Positions 45,861 through 54,086 are shown, counted from the first letter of the stretch. The stretch is DNA of 64,000 nucleotides from Oleisolibacter albus (GCF_003336875.1 NZ_QGNJ01000007.1:124001-188000), one strand, 5' to 3'. Numbers and translations are program-made. The notes: generated from the letters alone by a model not told the origin.

Positions 45861-46990
45861 GCTGACCGGTCCCGTGCCGGCCCCAGATCCGGGTCCCAGC
45901 GATCGAAATGCAGCCATGGCGCCGCGGCGCGCAGCACCGGGTTCAGCAGACGCAGACGGCTGCGGACGAAGATGCCGGACGGCATCAGGCTGCTCCCGAA
46001 CCGCATTTTGGAGGCGTAGGCGGTCTGCCCCGATTGCAGCAGACGGCGCCCCGTCTGCAGGGCGAAACGGACATTTTCCATCCAGCTGACGGCATAGATA
46101 TTGTGCTCCGGCCCCAAGGGATAGGCCATGCCCAGGAACTTGTCGATGATCCGGTCCGGCTCCAGGAACAGCAGGTTGAAGGCCGCCAGCTCACCACCGA
46201 TCCAGTAGAGGACAAAGCGGGCGCGGCCGTCCAGTGCCGCGGCCACGGCCCGGAAATAGCCCTCCGGCAGATCCTCGAAATCACCGTAGCGCACGGCGCT
46301 GTGATCGCGGGTGCTGGCATAGAGCGCCTCGATCCGGTCGGCCACATCGTCGATGCGGTCGCGATGCTCGATGCGGAGGGCGGCACGGGCCTTCAGCTTG
46401 CGCCGCAGGTCCTTGCGGGTCCCGGCCGACAGGCTGGCCAGATAGGCCCCCTCGTCCTGTCCGGTCAGGTCCAGCACAGCCACCGGCAGGCTGCGCAGAC
46501 CGACATAGCCCCTGGCCGACAGCGCCGCCGCCAGCGGCGTGTTCTCAGGCGCGGCCAGGTCCTTGAACGCCAGCAGCCGCGCCCGGGTGGCGGCCGCCTC
46601 CGCCTCCAGCAGGGCCAGGAAGGCATCCAGGACCCGGTCACGGGCCGCGGCATCCAGCCCCGGCCGCACCGCCACATGGCAGCGCTCGGCCAGGGCCGAG
46701 CCGACCCCCAGCAGGCGCCAGGTGAACAGGCCCGGCAACCGGCGCGCCACGGCCTGCACGGCAGCCGTGGCCGCTCCCTGGAACGGCGTGTCGAGCCGGT
46801 ATTCCATGGTGAACAGCGGGGCCGCCATCGCAAGCCCGCCGGCGTCACGGACCACGGCGAAGCGGCCGCCGACCGCACGGTAATAGGCCCAGCCTTCGGC
46901 CTCCTGCGGGAAGCAGGCCGTCCATTGCGCCGCCGGTATCCCGGCAATATCCGGCAGGATCTCGGCCCGCAGCCCGGGTTCAGCCGACAT
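45857..46990 (-). CDS. GNAT/FemAB-like acyltransferase
   Basis: 377 residues. The C-terminal half (SLSAGTRKDLRRKLKAR, RARFVLYWIGGELAAFNLLF, HNIYAVSWMENVRFALQTG) has the pattern of FemAB-like/GNAT_6 N-acyltransferases that act on amino groups of envelope precursors or small aminated compounds. No signal peptide or TM helix is seen. The gene overlaps its neighbours on both sides (11 and 4 bases) and is in the operon with a phosphatase, hydrolases and the two-component system. The substrate is unknown; with two aminotransferases in the divergent operon, an amine is a reasonable guess. Confidence 0.75.
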   Translation of the reverse strand: MSAEPGLRAEILPDIAGIPAAQWTACFPQEAEGWAYYRAVGGRFAVVRDAGGLAMAAPLFTMEYRLDTPFQGAATAAVQAVARRLPGLFTWRLLGVGSALAERCHVAVRPGLDAAARDRVLDAFLALLEAEAAATRARLLAFKDLAAPENTPLAAALSARGYVGLRSLPVAVLDLTGQDEGAYLASLSAGTRKDLRRKLKARAALRIEHRDRIDDVADRIEALYASTRDHSAVRYGDFEDLPEGYFRAVAAALDGRARFVLYWIGGELAAFNLLFLEPDRIIDKFLGMAYPLGPEHNIYAVSWMENVRFALQTGRRLLQSGQTAYASKMRFGSSLMPSGIFVRSRLRLLNPVLRAAAPWLHFDRWDPDLGPARDRSA

Positions 46991-47852
46991 TGGCCACCGC
47001 CTTGACCGGCGTTCCCCGGCCCAGGGCCGCCGTCTCCGCCGCGGCCAGCGCCGACAGGAACGTCGAGGCCCGACGCGCCACCAGATCACGCTGCCGGTCC
47101 ACCGTGACCAGGTGATAGGAATCCTCCAGGATCAGGGCATCGACACGCCCGCCCAGATGCCTCTGGAAATGGAAGGCGTTCGACAGTCCCGCCGTGTCAT
47201 CCTCCCGGGCATGGACCACCAGGGCCGGCTGCCGGATAGCCGGCAGGCGCGGCCGCAGATCGGCGCTCAGACGCCACATTTCCCGGATCGCCGATGAGGG
47301 CGTGGACATCAGGCCCGCCGTGTCGTTCCCGGCCGTGTGCAGCGCCTGGGCCACCATGGAGCGGATACGCTTATCCTTGACGCCGTAGGGGTCCTTCTCG
47401 ACGAAATGATAGCGGCGACCGATGGGCGTATTGATCAGCAGGCGCAGCAGGAAGCTGTACCAGGGGATCGACCAGCCATCATACCAGAGCGTCGGTGCCA
47501 GCAGCATCAGGCCACGCACCCGGTCTGGCTGCCCGGCGGCAAGGCGGGCGGCCAGGAGGGCGCCCATGGACAGGCCCCCGGCCACGATCAGGTCGCATGT
47601 CTGCTCCAGCCGCACCAGCGCCGTGTCCAGGCTGGCGAGCCAGTCCTGCCAGCGGCTGGCGACAAGCTCGGCCTCGGTGGCACCATGCCCCGGCAACTGG
47701 CAGCAGAGCACCGTCGCCCCGTCCCGGTTCAGGCGGCGGGCCAGGGACCCCATCTCGACAGGCGTCCCCCCCAGGCCATGCACCAGCAGCACGCCCAGGC
47801 GCCGGCCCTCCACCCCCTTGCCGGCGAGGAAAATGGTCTTGTCAGCGGTCAT
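46980..47852 (-). CDS. Alpha/beta hydrolase (carboxylesterase-like)
   Basis: 290 residues. LVHGLGGTPVEMGSLARRL is the oxyanion region, GGLSMGALLAARLA holds the nucleophile Ser, DDTAGL the acidic residue and EDSYHLVTVDRQR the His. The pattern matches small carboxylesterases/monoacylglycerol lipases of the Est30 type. Cytoplasmic. It overlaps both neighbours (4 and 11 bases), so it belongs to the divergon pathway, perhaps deacylating or thioester-cleaving an intermediate. Confidence 0.88.
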   Translation of the reverse strand: MTADKTIFLAGKGVEGRRLGVLLVHGLGGTPVEMGSLARRLNRDGATVLCCQLPGHGATEAELVASRWQDWLASLDTALVRLEQTCDLIVAGGLSMGALLAARLAAGQPDRVRGLMLLAPTLWYDGWSIPWYSFLLRLLINTPIGRRYHFVEKDPYGVKDKRIRSMVAQALHTAGNDTAGLMSTPSSAIREMWRLSADLRPRLPAIRQPALVVHAREDDTAGLSNAFHFQRHLGGRVDALILEDSYHLVTVDRQRDLVARRASTFLSALAAAETAALGRGTPVKAVANVG

Positions 47853-48808
47853 GTCGGCCAAAGCCCTTCTGCGGCCATGGCATCGGCCGCGTGCAGAATG
47901 CGCGTGTTGGTCAGGTCGTTGATGGAACCGGCCGCAGCGCGGTCCACCGGCGGCAGCCGGGGATGGTCGGTGGCGGACAGGAACCAGCGGAAGGGGTCGC
48001 GGTAGACCGGGACGGAATAGTCGCCACAGACATCCATGCCGCGCAGCGGGCGCCGCCGGGCCAGACGCCGGACCAGGGAGAGCACGGCATCCAGCCACAG
48101 GCCGCCCTGGTCCCAGTTGGTCACCGCCTCCTCCGGCCCCAGCGCATCCTTGTCCAGCGACACCCAGATCGGCGTCGGCGGCAGACGGGCGTCCAGCGCC
48201 GCGGCGAAGGCCTCCCAGTCCTGCCCGGCCAGACAATCCCAGTGGATGTGACAGGCCCTGGTCCGGCAGCCCGGCCCGTTGACGGGACGCCCCCACAGGC
48301 GGCTGGGCGCCGCCCGCCAGGGATGCACCTCCAGCCGGCCGGAGCGGATGGCATCGAGATTCGCGAACGCCAGTTGCGGCCGGACGAAATCATCGCTGGC
48401 CGGACCGATGGTCACCACCCGCTCGACGCCCGGCAGGTCCAGGGCCCGGTTGACCCAGCCGCCACAGTTCCAGGTGGCCGGAAAGCCGGTCCAGTCCGGA
48501 TGGTTGTCGATATGCAGGATGGTCAGGGGTCCCTTGGCCGCGGCGATGAAAAGGGCCGCCAGATGGTGGAAATCCCCGGACCCGTAGAAGATCAGCGGCG
48601 CTCCGCCCTGACCGGCGGGCACGATGCGGGCCATGCGCCCGGACAGATCGGCCAGGGCCGACCGGCTGGCGACGATGCGCAGGGCGGGGGCGAGATCGCG
48701 GGCCGGGATCAGCATGGCCTGTCCCGATGTCAGCCGGGCGCGCAGACCGGACTGGTCGGCCACACTGCCATCGAGATCGACGGCGATACAGCGGAGTTGA
48801 GCCGCCAT
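47849..48808 (-). CDS. Arginase/ureohydrolase-fold protein of unknown substrate
   Basis: 319 residues. Metal-binding motifs of the ureohydrolase fold are recognisable: YGSGDFHHLAALF (GDxH region), LHIDNHPDW (DxHxD) and VSLDKDALGPEEA (SxDxD). The two-metal site therefore looks intact, but the surrounding sequence is unlike arginase, agmatinase or formiminoglutamase. Family relatives cleave C-N bonds of guanidino, amide or acetylated amines. It is 10 bases downstream of the HAD gene and overlaps the hydrolase gene by 4. Confidence 0.7.
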   Translation of the reverse strand: MAAQLRCIAVDLDGSVADQSGLRARLTSGQAMLIPARDLAPALRIVASRSALADLSGRMARIVPAGQGGAPLIFYGSGDFHHLAALFIAAAKGPLTILHIDNHPDWTGFPATWNCGGWVNRALDLPGVERVVTIGPASDDFVRPQLAFANLDAIRSGRLEVHPWRAAPSRLWGRPVNGPGCRTRACHIHWDCLAGQDWEAFAAALDARLPPTPIWVSLDKDALGPEEAVTNWDQGGLWLDAVLSLVRRLARRRPLRGMDVCGDYSVPVYRDPFRWFLSATDHPRLPPVDRAAAGSINDLTNTRILHAADAMAAEGLWPT

Positions 48809-48818
48809 GACCCGTCCC

Positions 48819-49505
48819 TCACGCCACCTGCCGCCCGTCCGCCGCCGCCGGGAACATCTCCGCCAGCCAGGTGTGGAAGGCCGGCGTCAGATCGGAAAAG
48901 CCGGTGAAGGCCGTGTGGGCAATGCCATGGGCCGCGCAATGGACCGCCAGCTTGCCTTTGGCGAAGACGTGGTCGGCGACCCCGGCGCCACAGAAATCCG
49001 AGCGGCCATCCCCGATGAGAACCGTGGCGGGATGGCCGATGCCGCCGCCGACCGACGCGCATTTGCAATTGCCCGACGCCGCCCTGCAGCCCTGCCGGGC
49101 ATGGGGGAAATCGAGATGCCAGCGATCCTCCCCCCTCGAGGTCAGCCGGTTGGACAGCACCGGCAGGTCCAGGCCCAGCCGCCGCAACACCATCCGCGCC
49201 ACCTGGTCGAGACCGTCGGAGAGGATGGTCACCGCCAGCCCCTCCTCGCGGCAGAGCCGCATGAAGCCGGGGAAACCGGGATCGATGGCCAGACCGGCGG
49301 CGAACTGCTCCAGCGCCTCCGGCGTCAGCCGCAGCAGACCCACCTGCCGGGCCATGCATTCACGCGAACCGATCTCGCCCCGCGCCCAGGCCTGTTCCAC
49401 CGTCTCCCATCCCGGTTCGGCGAACTGCTCCAGCAACAGGTCGGTGGTGTCGGCAACGGAAATGGTGCCGTCGAAATCGATATAGAGCCGCGGAGAGATG
49501 CGCAT
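48819..49505 (-). CDS. HAD-family phosphatase (MtnX/PSP-like)
   Basis: 228 residues. The nucleophile motif is YIDFDGTISVADTTD, motif II Ser/Thr is VTILSDGLDQV, and motif IV is VLIGDGRSDFCGA. This is the HAD-IB arrangement of phosphoserine phosphatases and the MtnX-like enzymes. It is the first gene of the minus operon, 59 bases downstream of a sigma-54 promoter (49564-49578). ATG 49538 is an alternative start. The insert CRAASGNCKCASVGG with three Cys is unusual and may bind a metal. Confidence 0.88.
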   Translation of the reverse strand: MRISPRLYIDFDGTISVADTTDLLLEQFAEPGWETVEQAWARGEIGSRECMARQVGLLRLTPEALEQFAAGLAIDPGFPGFMRLCREEGLAVTILSDGLDQVARMVLRRLGLDLPVLSNRLTSRGEDRWHLDFPHARQGCRAASGNCKCASVGGGIGHPATVLIGDGRSDFCGAGVADHVFAKGKLAVHCAAHGIAHTAFTGFSDLTPAFHTWLAEMFPAAADGRQVA

Positions 49506-49563
49506 GGGCTGATCCGGTCGGAGGGTGGCGCCGGCCATGTGGCCCGGCCCTGGATGCTGATCC

Positions 49564-49578
49564 GCAAGCGGCGTGCCA
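49564..49578 (-). promoter_or_regulatory. Sigma-54 promoter for the HAD-to-NtrC operon
   Basis: The minus-strand sequence TGGCACGCCGCTTGC matches the -24/-12 consensus (TGGCACG-N4-TTGC) at every fixed base, with GG-N10-GC spacing. The transcript would start near 49552 and the first ATG is at 49505. Confidence 0.8.
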
Positions 49579-49668
49579 GCCGCGGAGCAGCACCGGCCCG
49601 GCCCCATAATCCACCGGACAGCGCCCGTTTCCCTGCATCGCTCCCGTCCGGCCGCCGGATCGTGGAGC

Positions 49669-49699
49669 GGGGCGATCTACAAATTTTGTAGCTCGCCCC
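49669..49699. promoter_or_regulatory. 31-bp near-perfect palindrome, candidate activator site (UAS)
   Basis: The core CTACAAATTTTGTAG (49677-49691) is perfectly symmetric. The arms extend to GGGGCGA and TCGCCCC with one mismatch (T at 49676 against C at 49692). It lies between the two sigma-54 promoters. A further half-site (TGTAGCCCCC) follows at about 49706. It is the likely binding site for the Fis-type HTH of the NtrC-family regulator. Confidence 0.65.
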
Positions 49700-49836
49700 C
49701 GAACCTGTAGCCCCCAGGCTGCGGCGGCGCGGACAGGAGCGGCCACCGGCCTGCCACCGGCGCTGCCGCGGTTCCCCTAGGCGCAGCAGGGCTTCCGCCC
49801 CGGTTCCAGCCGGATCGTGGCCGCGATGCCCCGGGC

Positions 49837-49853
49837 TTGGCATGGGGAGTGCA
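49837..49853 (+). promoter_or_regulatory. Sigma-54 promoter for the aminotransferase operon
   Basis: TTGGCATGGGGAGTGCA keeps GG-N10-GC (GG at 49839-49840, GC at 49851-49852) and deviates from consensus at two minor positions. The transcript would start near 49864, 66 bases before the ATG at 49930. Confidence 0.7.
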
Positions 49854-49929
49854 GATGGAGGGGCAGCCCGGCGACGGCAGCCCCCCGCCCCGCCGTGGTG
49901 TCGCATCCCTTGCATACAGGCTTTCCGCC

Positions 49930-51273
49930 ATGACCATGCAGTATCAGCAGCCGAACCGGTACCGCCAGAGCGCGGCCCTGTTCGAGAAGGCCAAGACCCT
50001 GATCCCGGGCGGCGTCAACAGTACGGCCCGGGCGACCTGGTCCGGCTGGGACCCGCATCCGCTGTTCATTTCCCATGGGACCGGCTCCCGCGTCACCGAT
50101 GTGGACGGCAACGAGTATATCGACTACCTGCTGGGTCTCGGCCCCATGCTGCTGGGGCACCGTCCCGCCGCCGTCACCCAGGCGGTGGTCGACTTCATCG
50201 AGCAACGCGGAACGGTGTTCGCCCTGCCGGCGGCCGAGGAGCTGGATCTGGCGGCCAAGATCAGCGCCGCGGTACCCAGCATGGAGCGCGTGCGCCTGTG
50301 CAACACCGGCACGGAGGCCGTGCTCTACACCGTCCGTCTGGCCCGCGCCTTCACCGGGCGGCAGAAGCTGATCCGCTTCGAAGGCATGTATCACGGCTTC
50401 TCCGACGGCGTGTACTGGAGCAAGCACCCCTATCTGGCCTTCGCCGGGCCGGACAACGCACCGAAGCCCGTGGCCCAGGGACCCGGGATGCCGGCCGGCG
50501 TCGAGCAGAGCCTGATCATCCTGCCCTGGAACGATATCGACGCCCTGCGCGAGACGCTGGAGCGTGAAGGCGACAACATCGCCGCCGTGCTGACCGAGCC
50601 GGTCATGTGCAACACCGGCTGCATCCTGCCCAAGCCGGGCTATCTGGAGGCCATGCGCGACCTGACACGCAAGCACGGCGTGCTGCTGATCATGGACGAG
50701 GTCATCACCGGCTTCCGCATTTCCCTGGGCGGCGCCCAGGGCTATTACGGCATCACACCGGACCTGTCGGTCTTCGCCAAGGGGCTGGGCGGCGGCTTCC
50801 CGGTCGCCGCCATGGGTGGCCGGCGCGATATCATGGCGCTGGTGGAACAGGGGCGGGTCTCCATCGCCGGCACCTACAACGCCAACGGCATCGCCGTTTC
50901 CGCCGCCAACGCCACGCTGGACATCCTGGCCCAGCCCGGCATGTATGAGCGGCTGCACGCGGTCAGCGACCGTCTGCGCGAGGGGCTGACCCGGATCATC
51001 CACGATCTGCGTGCGCCGGCGCATGTGGTCGGCGTCGGACCGGTGCTGCAGCTCTGGTTCTCCCGCCATCCCATCCACAATTACCGCGATGCCGTCCGCC
51101 ATTCCGACGACAATGCCTTCCGCCGCTGGTGGGAAGGCATGCTGAACCGGGGCGTGATGTTCCATCCCGGCGCCTTCGAGAACCTGTTCGTCTCCTTCGC
51201 CCACACGGAGGCGGATGTCGATCAGACGCTGGCCGCCGCCCGCGAGACCCTGTCGGAGATGCTGGTGGCATGA
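49930..51273 (+). CDS. Class III aminotransferase (glutamate-1-semialdehyde aminomutase-like)
   Basis: 447 residues from ATG 49930, the first start downstream of the predicted transcript start. Features of PLP fold type I class III enzymes are LIPGGVNSTARATWSGW, CNTGTEAVLYTVRLARAFTG, LLIMDEVITGFRISLGG and the Schiff-base Lys in SVFAKGLGGGFPVAA. It resembles HemL but is longer, and the context is a metabolic operon, so a dedicated omega-aminotransferase is more likely than haem synthesis. It overlaps the next gene by 4 bases. Confidence 0.9.
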   Translation: MTMQYQQPNRYRQSAALFEKAKTLIPGGVNSTARATWSGWDPHPLFISHGTGSRVTDVDGNEYIDYLLGLGPMLLGHRPAAVTQAVVDFIEQRGTVFALPAAEELDLAAKISAAVPSMERVRLCNTGTEAVLYTVRLARAFTGRQKLIRFEGMYHGFSDGVYWSKHPYLAFAGPDNAPKPVAQGPGMPAGVEQSLIILPWNDIDALRETLEREGDNIAAVLTEPVMCNTGCILPKPGYLEAMRDLTRKHGVLLIMDEVITGFRISLGGAQGYYGITPDLSVFAKGLGGGFPVAAMGGRRDIMALVEQGRVSIAGTYNANGIAVSAANATLDILAQPGMYERLHAVSDRLREGLTRIIHDLRAPAHVVGVGPVLQLWFSRHPIHNYRDAVRHSDDNAFRRWWEGMLNRGVMFHPGAFENLFVSFAHTEADVDQTLAAARETLSEMLVA

Positions 51274-52073
51274 CGGTGCGGGCCGCTTCCGGTGCCGCGG
51301 CGGCGGCCCTGTTCCTCCTGGGATGTCCCTCGGCCGGCCCGGCCCGTGCGGCGGAGTCCGCCGGCCCCGTGCTGGACCTGTCCTACGGGGCCGGCGGGCT
51401 GACCGGCCCCCGCTATGCCGGCGCCAAGACGGTGGATGCCTGGGCCTTCCCCTATATCAGCGGCAGCATCGGATCGAGCGTGGAGGTGGATACGCTGGAC
51501 GGCATCCGCTTCACGCCGCTGTCCGGCGACGGCCTGTCCCTGGGCATGATCAGCCGCTACCGGGCGGGACGGGCGGGACGATCCCTGCCGGTGCCGCTGC
51601 GGGGGCTCGGCGGCTATCGGGATGCCGTCGAGCTGGGCGGCTTCGCCAGCTGGGAGGACGGCCCCTTCGGGCTGGAGCTGCTGGCCACGACCGATCTCGA
51701 CAGCGCCACCGGCGGCGCCACGCTGGAGGCGCGGGCCACCCTGTCCCTGCCGTTCGGTGACCCGGACACGCGGCAGGGCCTGCAGATCGGCCCGGTGCTG
51801 CGGGCGACCAATCAGCAGCTGCAGCAGCGCGTGTTCGGCGTCAACGAGCGGCAGGCGGCGGCCACGGGGCTGTCGCCCTTCCGCCCGTCGGGCGGGACCG
51901 AGCAGGTGGGTGTCGAAGCCGGCCTGGCCCTGTCCCTGACGGGACGCTGGTCCCTGCGCGGGGTCGCTTCCTGGAACCGGCTGGTCGGCGATGCCACCCG
52001 CTCGCCGCTGGTGCGCGAGGGCGGAACGCGGGACCAGCTGGCCAGCGGCCTGTTCCTCGTCTTCACTCCATGA
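51270..52073 (+). CDS. MipA/OmpV-family outer-membrane protein
   Basis: 267 residues. It has a signal peptide, and a Cys in the LLGCPSAGPARA segment may be fortuitous. The mature part is all beta: GPRYAGAKTVDAWAFPYI, RYRAGRAGR, LGGFASWEDGPFGLELL, and ends QLASGLFLVFTP. This pattern (GPxY...P) is characteristic of MipA/OmpV, which form outer-membrane barrels used as scaffold or channel. In this operon it may serve as exit or entry channel for the product. It overlaps the aminotransferase gene by 4 bases. Confidence 0.8.
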   Translation: MTVRAASGAAAAALFLLGCPSAGPARAAESAGPVLDLSYGAGGLTGPRYAGAKTVDAWAFPYISGSIGSSVEVDTLDGIRFTPLSGDGLSLGMISRYRAGRAGRSLPVPLRGLGGYRDAVELGGFASWEDGPFGLELLATTDLDSATGGATLEARATLSLPFGDPDTRQGLQIGPVLRATNQQLQQRVFGVNERQAAATGLSPFRPSGGTEQVGVEAGLALSLTGRWSLRGVASWNRLVGDATRSPLVREGGTRDQLASGLFLVFTP

Positions 52074-52083
52074 GGTCCGCCCC

Positions 52084-52437
52084 ATGACGGGTACCGTTCT
52101 CATCCTCTGGCTGATCAACATCATCTGCGACACCGGCGGCCAGCTCGCCTTCAAGGCGGCGGCCGCCGCCGACGGGGACGGGCTTGCCCGCTGGAAGGCC
52201 ATGGCCGGCAAACCGTGGGTCTGGCTCGGCCTTGCCGCCTATGTCATCGAGTTCCTGGCCTGGCTTGCCTTCCTGTCGCTGGTGCCCCTGTCCGAGGGCG
52301 TGCTGCTGGGCTCCATCAATATCGTCCTGATCATGATCGCCGGCCGCATCCTGTTCGCCGAGCGGCTGTCGCCGCTGCGCGTGCTGGGCATCCTGCTGGT
52401 GACCGCCGGTGTGGGCGTCGTCGGGATCGGTGCATGA
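52084..52437 (+). CDS. Small 4-TM SMR/DMT-type transporter, subunit 1
   Basis: 117 residues with four hydrophobic helices. CDTGGQLAFKAAAAADG in helix 1 and PLSEGVLLGSINIVLIMIAG followed by RILFAERLSPLRVLGILLV in helices 3-4 match half-size EamA/SMR proteins (ArnE, MdtI and similar). It is paired with the next gene and overlaps it as ATGA, as in heterodimeric SMR exporters or ArnEF flippases. The substrate is unknown. Confidence 0.85.
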   Translation: MTGTVLILWLINIICDTGGQLAFKAAAAADGDGLARWKAMAGKPWVWLGLAAYVIEFLAWLAFLSLVPLSEGVLLGSINIVLIMIAGRILFAERLSPLRVLGILLVTAGVGVVGIGA

Positions 52438-52823
52438 TGCGGAAATCCACGATCATCGGGTTCCTGTGCCTGGCCGGCTTCGACGTCATGGCACAGCTGT
52501 CGTTCAAGACGGCAGCCACGGCCGCCCTGCCGATGTCGCCCGACCTTGGCTGGGTCCTGCGCGTGCTGGCCGAACCCGCCGTCTATCTGGCGGTGCTGGG
52601 CTATATCGGGGCCTTCTTCACCTGGATCAGCCTGCTGAAGCACGCCCCGGTCGGACCGGCCTTCGCCGCCTCCCATCTGGAGGTGGTCCTGGTCATGCCC
52701 TTCGCCGTGCTGCTGTTCGGCGAAGCGGTCGGGTGGATTCAGGTGGCGGGGGCGGGTCTGATCCTGTCCGGCATCGCCTGTCTTGCCCTGGACGAGTCCC
52801 GGACGCCCCATGATGCCGCTTAG
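52434..52823 (+). CDS. Small 4-TM SMR/DMT-type transporter, subunit 2
   Basis: 129 residues with four hydrophobic helices. FDVMAQLSFKTAATAAL, PVGPAFAASHLEVVLVMPFA and LLFGEAVGWIQVAGAGLI are the counterparts of the motifs in subunit 1. It is probably the second half of a heterodimer. It overlaps the DegT-type gene by 14 bases. Confidence 0.85.
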   Translation: MMRKSTIIGFLCLAGFDVMAQLSFKTAATAALPMSPDLGWVLRVLAEPAVYLAVLGYIGAFFTWISLLKHAPVGPAFAASHLEVVLVMPFAVLLFGEAVGWIQVAGAGLILSGIACLALDESRTPHDAA

Positions 52824-54018
52824 GCGCGAACTGCCGCCGACCGCCGGCCTGCCGCTGTCCTGGCGCGATCTGACCGGTGGCGGCCCGGCCCGGCTGGCCC
52901 GCGACGCCGCCGGTTTCCTCGGTGTCGACGAATTGCTGCTGACCTGCTCGGGAACCGCGGCCCTGGTCGTGGCCCTGATGACGCTGAAGCAGACCAGTCC
53001 GCGGCGGACGGTGATCATCCCCGGCTTCACCTGCCCGCTGGTGCCCATCGCCATCGCCCAGTGCGGCCTGCGCGTCCAGACCTGCGACCTCGTCCCCCGG
53101 GGGCTGGACATGGACCCGGTTCAGCTCCGCCATCTGTGCGACGCGGACACGCTGGCCGTGGTGCCGACCCATCTGGCCGGCCGCATCGCCGATGTGGCGG
53201 CCGCGCGGCAGGCCGCGGCGGCCGTGGGCGCCTGGGTCATCGAGGACGCCGCCCAGGCCTTCGGCGCCCGCACACCGGCGGGCCCCGTCGGCACCCAGGG
53301 GGATTTCGGGCTGTTCAGCCTGGCCGTCGGCAAGGGCCTGACCCTGTATGAGGGCGGGCTGCTGCATGTGCGCGACGCGACGCTGCGGGCGCTGGCGCGG
53401 GAGGTGGCAACATTGCTGCTGCGGCCCGACTGGCGGCAGGAGATGGTGCGGGGCCTGCAACTGGCGGGCTATGCCGCCCTCTACCGGCCCGGCCTGCTGG
53501 CCCTGGCCTATGGCGACGGGGTGCGCCGGGCCTTGCGCAACCAGGATCCGGAAACGGCAGCCGGCGACCGCTTCGGACGGGAGATCCCGCTGCACGCGGT
53601 GGGGCGCTGGCGCCAGCGTGTCGGCAGCCGGGCCTTGACGCGGCTGGCCCCCTTCCTGGCCGATGGCCGGACCAGGGCGGCCCGCAACGCCGGGCGGTTC
53701 GCGGCCGTGCCGGGTGTTGCGGTCTTCACCGACCGGCCGGGCGATGACGGGGTCTGGCCGTCGCTGCTGCTGCGGTTGCCCGACCGCGCCAGCCGCGACC
53801 GGGCCCTGGACAGGCTGTGGGGGGCCGGCCTGGGCGTGTCACGCCTGTTCGTGCATGACCTTGCCGGCTATGATTTCCTGCGCGACATCGTTGCGCCGGC
53901 CCCCTGCCCCCAGGCGCGGATGCTGGCGGACACCAGCCTGAGCGTCGGCAACTCCCCCTGGCTGACGCCCGCGGATCTCGACCGGATCACCGGGATTCTG
54001 GCCGACGCCGTGGCCTGA
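52810..54018 (+). CDS. DegT/DnrJ/EryC1-family aminotransferase
   Basis: 402 residues. Family features are LLTCSGTAALVVALM, IIPGFTCPLVPIAIAQCG, VVPTHLAGRIADV, VIEDAAQAFGA and the PLP Lys in FSLAVGKGLTLYEGG. Members aminate keto-sugars or similar carbonyl compounds. Here the C-terminal part is less conserved. Last gene of the plus operon. With two SMR-like proteins upstream it recalls the ArnB/ArnEF set of lipid A modification, although no Arn glycosyltransferase is present. ATG 52813 is an equally possible start. Confidence 0.85.
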   Translation: MMPLRRELPPTAGLPLSWRDLTGGGPARLARDAAGFLGVDELLLTCSGTAALVVALMTLKQTSPRRTVIIPGFTCPLVPIAIAQCGLRVQTCDLVPRGLDMDPVQLRHLCDADTLAVVPTHLAGRIADVAAARQAAAAVGAWVIEDAAQAFGARTPAGPVGTQGDFGLFSLAVGKGLTLYEGGLLHVRDATLRALAREVATLLLRPDWRQEMVRGLQLAGYAALYRPGLLALAYGDGVRRALRNQDPETAAGDRFGREIPLHAVGRWRQRVGSRALTRLAPFLADGRTRAARNAGRFAAVPGVAVFTDRPGDDGVWPSLLLRLPDRASRDRALDRLWGAGLGVSRLFVHDLAGYDFLRDIVAPAPCPQARMLADTSLSVGNSPWLTPADLDRITGILADAVA

Positions 54019-54059
54019 TCCGCGGCGGGACGGCCGACGCCCTCCCAGGCATTCCCATT

Positions 54060-54086
54060 GTGAACCGAGTTTGCTTTTTGGTTCAC
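54060..54086. promoter_or_regulatory. Inverted repeat GTGAACC-N13-GGTTCAC
   Basis: Seven-base arms at 54060-54066 and 54080-54086 around a T-rich spacer, 51-77 bases upstream of the winged-helix gene start at 54137. It is a candidate operator or replication-control element in an AT-richer spot. Confidence 0.45.

Larger units (their letters stand above)
49506..49929. promoter_or_regulatory. Divergent sigma-54 control region
   Basis: The 424-base gap between the two operons contains no convincing gene. It holds a minus-strand sigma-54 promoter, a 31-bp palindrome and a plus-strand sigma-54 promoter, in that order. Spacing from the palindrome to each promoter (about 110 and 150 bases) fits an NtrC-type upstream activator site working by looping. 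Confidence 0.75.

Noticed and set aside
52783-54018. HemL/chlorosome-type haem pathway interpretation of the two aminotransferases in the plus operon
   Set aside because: The class III enzyme resembles glutamate-1-semialdehyde aminomutase, but no haem genes are near and the partner genes are transporters, an outer-membrane protein and a DegT enzyme.
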